A stretch of 64,000 nt of DNA from Caulobacter sp. Root1455. Its GTDB lineage: Bacteria > Pseudomonadota > Alphaproteobacteria > Caulobacterales > Caulobacteraceae. The position numbers and the translations under genes were made by a program. The stretch is from positions 359,558 to 423,557 of the forward strand of contig NZ_LMFQ01000021.1 of the NCBI RefSeq assembly GCF_001426905.1, read 5' to 3'. Positions 60,189 through 64,000 of the stretch are shown one piece after another; the first letter of the stretch is position 1; each line of letters begins with the position of its first letter. The notes under the pieces were generated by a model. It had not been told where the DNA came from and did no database searches. It saw only the letters and a program-made list of their open reading frames with translations.

Positions 60189-61082
60189 ATGACGTCAAGA
60201 AAGACCCTTGGGGGTCGGATGGCGCGGTGGCTAGGGATTTTCGTCACGACCGCCGGGATCGGCGCGTCGAGTCAGGCCCATGCCGCCACCGCCGCCGACC
60301 AGCTCTACGAACGCACGCTGATGACCTCGGCCGACGCGCGCTGCCGGCTGTTCAAGCCCGCGGTGGGCTCGGCCCTGGACGCCGCCCGCGCCCAGGCGCG
60401 CGGCGCGACCCTGCGTTCGGGCGTCAGCGAGGTTCAGGTCCAGGCCGTGGAGCAGCGGGCCCGCGCCAAGGCCGGCGTGGCGGCGTGCAACTCTCCGGAC
60501 CTGCAGACAGCGGCCGGCCGCGTGCGCCAGGCGTTCGACGGCTATTCGACCATGCTGCGGATGACCTATCCGGGCGACCGCGCCACCTGGCAGGCCGACC
60601 GCTCGGTCTCGGCGACCATTCCGATCTGGCGGCTGTCGCAGCCGGCCGGGTTCGGCGGCGACCGGCTGGTGTTCGGCCTTTCCGGCCGGGCCAACGACAT
60701 GCTGGCCGTGGCCGTCTTCGCCGACAACGCCCAGCCCTACACCGCGCGCCTGGTCGTGCGCGACACCCTACGCACCCAGGGGCCTTATCTGAACGCCCGC
60801 AACGCCAAGGGCCTGGCCGCCAACGCCGCGCCGCGCAACGCCAGCCGGGTGTTCGGGGCCGAGACCCGCGACGCCGCGCCCCCCACCCTGCTGCCGACCG
60901 GGGCCAAGACCGGCCTGTCGTTCCGCTTCCCCCGCGAAGCCGCCGACGCCATGAGCCGCCTGGACCCGCGCGAAGCGGCGACGGTGGAGTTCGTGTTCAC
61001 CAGCCGGACGGGCGTGGACGTGGTGCGGCGGGCCTATGTGGAGGTGGGGGATTTCGCGGCGGGACGGGCTTTTCTTCGGTAG
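60189..61082 (+). CDS. Exported hypothetical protein
   Basis: A 297-residue protein with a signal peptide ending SSQAHA. Two cysteines (ADARCRLF, VAACNSPD) may pair in the periplasm. The first half is helical, the second beta-rich (AVAVFADNAQPYTARLVV, LSFRFPREAADAM, VEFVFTSRTGVDVV). No domain was recognised. The start may be the ATG at 60189 or, with a G-rich run just upstream and a better signal start, the ATG at 60219. It is divergent from DUF1491. Confidence 0.72.
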   Translation: MTSRKTLGGRMARWLGIFVTTAGIGASSQAHAATAADQLYERTLMTSADARCRLFKPAVGSALDAARAQARGATLRSGVSEVQVQAVEQRARAKAGVAACNSPDLQTAAGRVRQAFDGYSTMLRMTYPGDRATWQADRSVSATIPIWRLSQPAGFGGDRLVFGLSGRANDMLAVAVFADNAQPYTARLVVRDTLRTQGPYLNARNAKGLAANAAPRNASRVFGAETRDAAPPTLLPTGAKTGLSFRFPREAADAMSRLDPREAATVEFVFTSRTGVDVVRRAYVEVGDFAAGRAFLR

Positions 61083-61100
61083 GCGCTTGGGCGGCTAACG

Positions 61101-61215
61101 CTTGCCCCCTACGGGCCTTCGGCCGTCTTCCCCCAAAGGGGGAGGAGGTTCGCGCGAACGGTCCTCCGCCCCCTATGGGGGCGGACAGGCGGCGCAGCCG
61201 CCAGGTGGGGGCAAG
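61101..61215. repeat. Palindromic intergenic repeat, family A copy 2
   Basis: Same design as 2514-2633: starts CTTGCCCCCTACGGG, ends AGGTGGGGGCAAG, with CCGCCCCCTATGGGGGCGGA in the middle and small inner hairpins that differ in sequence but keep pairing. It lies between convergent genes (60189-61082 and 61228-62994). Confidence 0.85.
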
Positions 61216-61227
61216 TGGGTGAGGCCC

Positions 61228-62994
61228 CTACCTAGGCGGGGCGAACTTCACGACGTTGGGCCCCAGTTCCGCCTCTTCCGACTCGACCTCCGGCAGGGAC
61301 AGCGGCTCCAGCAACGGCGCCTCCATCATCGGGCGCGAGGCTTTCAGCAGCACCGGCATGCGCACCGAGACGCTGGTGCCGGCGCCCAGGCGGCTTTCGA
61401 TATGCATCTCGCCGCCGTGCAGCTTGGCGAAGGCTCGCACCAGCGACAGGCCCAGGCCGGTGCCCTTGGCGCGCTGGTCGACGCCGCCGGCCTGCTCGTA
61501 GGGGCGGCCCAGGCGTTCCAGGTCCTCGGGGCTGATGCCGACGCCGGTGTCGGCGACCACCAGTTCGAACTCGCCGTCGTGGCCGTCGGCCGTGACCGTG
61601 ACCTGGCCGCCGCGCGGGGTGAACTTCAGGGCGTTGGACACCAGGTTCAGCACGATCTGCTTGAGCGCCCGGCGGTCGGCGTCGACCTCCAGCTCGCCCG
61701 GCGGCAGGACGCCGCGCAGCTGCACCCCGGCCGCGTCGGCCTGGACACGCAGCAGCCGCATGGCGGCGGTCACCGCCTCGCGGGCGTCGAACTCGCCGCG
61801 CTGCAGCTCGAAGCGCTCGGCCTCGATCTTGGACATGTCCAGCACGTCGTTGATCAGGTCCAGCAGGTGGCGGCCGCTCTCATGGATCAGCTCGGCGTAT
61901 TCGCCGTAGCGATCGGTCAGCGGACCGAACATCCGGGCGCGCATGATGTCGGAAAAGCCCATGATGGCGTTCAACGGCGTGCGCAGCTCGTGGCTCATAT
62001 TGGCCAGGAAGCGGGCGCGGCCGGCGGCCAGGCCTTCGGCCTCGGCGCGGGCCTGCTGCAGGGCGGTCTCGCGGGCTCGTTCGATCGTGGCGTCGCGCAT
62101 GACGCCCACCAGCAGGTCGGGCGAGACCTGGCGCAGGTCCAGGCACAGGGTGCGGGTCGGATCCAGCAGCGGCGCGAAGGCGACGCTGGCCTCGCCGCCG
62201 TCGAGGGCGGCGGCCAGGGCGGCGCTGACCTTCTGGCGGTCGCTGGCCAGGGCGGCCGAGGCCAGGCCCTCGTTGACCAGGTTGAGGGTCGCGACGCCGC
62301 GCGGCGCGGCCCCGCGCACGCTCTTGACCCGACCGTTGCTGGCGATCACCAGCAAGAGCTGCGGCGCGCCGTCGACCAGGGTCTGGAGGGTGTTGAGTTC
62401 GCCGATCTGGCGATTGTCGCGCTCACCCGCGCGGCGGTGGGTGAGGATCAGGCCCGAGGCCAGGCCCACCCCGACGGTGGCCACCGACAGGAAGCCCAGG
62501 ATGAAGGCCAGCGGACCGGTGGGCGCGGGCGGGGCCAGGCCCGACAGCTGGGTCAGGGCCGCCACGGCGCCGCCGATCAGGGCCAGGCTGGCGCCCTCGG
62601 CCAAGCGTCGCGGCGAGGACAGGGTCGAGGCGGCCGCCACGGGGGCCAGGATCCAGGCGCTCATCGCGCCGGACACGCCGCCGGTCACCACCGCCGCGCC
62701 GGCGCCGCAGGTGGCCCAAAGCACCAGGATCAGGGATTGCAGGCGCTCGTCGCGCCGGTCGCCCACGGCCAAGGCGGCCAGGGCTGGAAGCGCGCCGGCC
62801 GCCAGGGCCAGCCAGATCGGAAGGCCGACGACGCCAGGCGTGAAGGCCGCCGCGCCGGTCGCGAAGATCACGGTCGCCAGCCAGCCCAGCCGCCAAAGAT
62901 GCGCCGCGCCAAAGCCCCCCGGCGAGGTTTCCCTCGACAGTTGGGCCTGACCCGGCCTGGGGCCGGTCTGGAGCGGGGCGCCGTCGATGGGCAA
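61228..62994 (-). CDS. divJ: Sensor histidine kinase, probable DivJ
   Basis: A 588-residue kinase. The N-terminal half has about six membrane segments (residues 30-190), a PAS-like middle region follows, then a HisKA domain with the phospho-histidine in ANMSHELRTPLNAIMGFSD and an HATPase domain (LKQIVLNLVSNALKFTP, ADTGVGI, GTGLGLSLV). The sequence after the histidine (MRARMFGPLTDRYGEYAELIHESG, given here in part) is the PleC/DivJ type. In Caulobacter DivJ phosphorylates DivK at the stalked pole and so controls CtrA. The start is TTG at 62994; no earlier ATG exists. The C-terminal tail is acidic. Confidence 0.78.
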   Translation of the reverse strand: MPIDGAPLQTGPRPGQAQLSRETSPGGFGAAHLWRLGWLATVIFATGAAAFTPGVVGLPIWLALAAGALPALAALAVGDRRDERLQSLILVLWATCGAGAAVVTGGVSGAMSAWILAPVAAASTLSSPRRLAEGASLALIGGAVAALTQLSGLAPPAPTGPLAFILGFLSVATVGVGLASGLILTHRRAGERDNRQIGELNTLQTLVDGAPQLLLVIASNGRVKSVRGAAPRGVATLNLVNEGLASAALASDRQKVSAALAAALDGGEASVAFAPLLDPTRTLCLDLRQVSPDLLVGVMRDATIERARETALQQARAEAEGLAAGRARFLANMSHELRTPLNAIMGFSDIMRARMFGPLTDRYGEYAELIHESGRHLLDLINDVLDMSKIEAERFELQRGEFDAREAVTAAMRLLRVQADAAGVQLRGVLPPGELEVDADRRALKQIVLNLVSNALKFTPRGGQVTVTADGHDGEFELVVADTGVGISPEDLERLGRPYEQAGGVDQRAKGTGLGLSLVRAFAKLHGGEMHIESRLGAGTSVSVRMPVLLKASRPMMEAPLLEPLSLPEVESEEAELGPNVVKFAPPR

Positions 62995-63181
62995 GGCCGC
63001 GAGAATCCCTTCCGGTGAGTCTTCGTCGTCAAAGGGTAACGCCGGGAGCCCCCTCCCCCAAGGCCGTACAATCGGCGCGGGATCGTTAACGCCAGAGCTT
63101 CTTGTGGATGGAAACGGATTCGTAAGCGCCTTGGTTCATTCTGGCCCATCGAAGTAACGGACAGAAGGTCCGGGAGTCCCC
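62995..63181. promoter_or_regulatory. Divergent promoter region between two histidine kinase genes
   Basis: A 187-base gap holding no gene. It contains the half-site GTTAACGCC near 63086, which weakly resembles half of a CtrA box, and no strong hairpin. Promoters for both kinases must lie here. Confidence 0.5.
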
Positions 63182-64000
63182 ATGCCGCCACCGGCGATCA
63201 CCGACGCCTCGAGCCCCGCCGAGACGCCGCGCGAAAGCGCCGGCGCCGATACGGGCCTGATGTCGCAAACCACCGCCTTCCGGCGGGCGGCGGCGCGCGC
63301 GCGGCGGCAGCAGGCGCTGGACGATCAGAAGCGTTCGTTCCTGCGGATGGTCAGCCATGAACTGCGCACGCCGCTGAACGCGGTGATCGGCTTCTCAGAA
63401 ATCCTGTCCTGCGAGCTGTACGGCCCCCTGGGCGCGCCGCAGTACAAGGAATACGCCACCCTGGTGCACGAAAGCGGCCTGAAGCTGCTGCGGCTGGTCA
63501 ACCAGATCGTCGAGATCGCCCGCCTGGAAGGCCACGTGACCGACCTGGACCTGGGCGAGGAGAGCCTGGACGACGCCGTCGAGGACGTGGTCCTGCAGTT
63601 GCGCGGCGAAGCCCTGGCCCGCGGCGTCAGCATCGTCACGCCCGAGGTCGGAACCCTGCCCTGCCTGCAAGCCGACGGCCGGGGCCTGCGCACCATACTG
63701 ACCAACCTGCTGCAGAACGCCCTCACCCACTCGCCCCAGGGCGGATTGGTGGTGATCGAGGCGAAACAGATCGGCGGCGGCCTGGTCGAGATCGAGATCC
63801 GCGACCATGGCGAGGGCGCCGACCCGACCGACCTGGCCCGGCTGATCCGCCCGTTCGAACAGGGCGGGGCCACCCTGACCCGCGCGTCCGGGGGCGCGGG
63901 CCTGGGCCTGCCGATCGTGGACCTGCTGACCCGGGCCATGGACGGAAACCTGCGGCTGAAATCCGCGCCTGGGCAAGGATTCACCGCCGTCGTCACCCTG
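63182..64000 (+). CDS. PleC/DivJ-type soluble histidine kinase, 3' end cut by window
   Basis: At least 273 residues, open to the window end. It has a HisKA domain with the acceptor histidine in RMVSHELRTPLNAVIGFSEIL (written here partly as MVSHELRTPLNAV), a sequence after it (ELYGPLGAPQYKEYATLVHESG, given in part) resembling the PleC/DivJ group, and an HATPase domain (LRTILTNLLQNALTHSPQGG, in part; DHGEGADP; GGAGLGLPIV). There is no membrane segment, so it is cytoplasmic. GGGAG precedes the ATG by five bases. It is divergent from divJ and may share the DivK pathway, which is inference. Confidence 0.85.
   Translation, partial: MPPPAITDASSPAETPRESAGADTGLMSQTTAFRRAAARARRQQALDDQKRSFLRMVSHELRTPLNAVIGFSEILSCELYGPLGAPQYKEYATLVHESGLKLLRLVNQIVEIARLEGHVTDLDLGEESLDDAVEDVVLQLRGEALARGVSIVTPEVGTLPCLQADGRGLRTILTNLLQNALTHSPQGGLVVIEAKQIGGGLVEIEIRDHGEGADPTDLARLIRPFEQGGATLTRASGGAGLGLPIVDLLTRAMDGNLRLKSAPGQGFTAVVTL

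Noticed and set aside
61102..63018. 638-codon open frame opposite divJ
   Set aside because: It starts inside a palindromic repeat and has shadow composition; the kinase motifs are on the minus strand.
63080..63100. CtrA site between the two histidine kinase genes
   Set aside because: Only one GTTAAC half-site is present; the second TTAA at the right spacing is missing.

Overview
The window is GC-rich alphaproteobacterial chromosome that most resembles Caulobacter. The supporting signals are a DivJ-type cell-cycle kinase, two TonB-dependent receptors, a DUF2336 protein, two tandem CtrA boxes of the form TTAA-N7-TTAA, high GC at third codon positions, and many palindromic intergenic repeats. 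No rRNA, tRNA, CRISPR array, phage or insertion sequence was recognised. Genes are packed tightly on both strands, often with overlapping stops and starts. Functions rest on motifs read by eye; no database search was run.

Region 1 (1-2640) holds the 3' end of hutU with hutD (histidine degradation), a secreted M23 peptidase and a palindromic repeat. Region 2 (2651-20346) is a carbohydrate locus. It encodes a GH31 alpha-xylosidase with a PA14-like insert, a GH35 beta-galactosidase, a tryptophan-halogenase-like flavoprotein, a large TonB receptor, an IlvD/EDD sugar-acid dehydratase, KDGal kinase, KDPGal aldolase, a sodium/sugar symporter, a FadR-type regulator, a GH5 enzyme and a YghZ-like reductase. 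Together these suggest use of a galactose-bearing xyloglucan-like glycan, with galactose carbon passing through the De Ley-Doudoroff steps. Two palindromes built on TAGCGCTA lie upstream of GH35 and between the receptor and the dehydratase. A second motif, TTGACARCGTTGTC, lies inside dgoK and upstream of GH5.

Region 3 (20359-22266) is an uncharacterised cluster: a LuxR-type HTH protein with a C-terminal membrane segment, a well-formed reading frame nested inside it, a small helical protein and a membrane protein. Region 4 (22328-27892) encodes an RND efflux adaptor and pump, then a YeiH-family transporter. Region 5 (27900-37326) carries an SGNH esterase, a VanY-type peptidase, an L,D-transpeptidase, a second TonB receptor divergent from a carotenoid oxygenase, a Het-C-like secreted protein, a dipeptide epimerase and a PHA-granule-type protein. 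Three of these act on peptidoglycan or its peptides.

Region 6 (37536-49829) contains ion transport genes, a MASE1 hybrid kinase and a nitrate/sulfonate/taurine/thiamine-type ABC importer whose gene gaps hold palindromic repeats. It continues with several Caulobacter-type hypothetical genes and a 363-base regulatory stretch carrying CtrA boxes and a sigma-54 promoter. Region 7 (49825-64000) encodes a DUF2214 protein, an RNase HI-like protein that has lost catalytic residues, methylglyoxal synthase, prfC, two tandem secreted HExxH proteins, a 2OG-Fe dioxygenase, DUF1491, and two divergent histidine kinases, one probably DivJ and the other cut by the window end.
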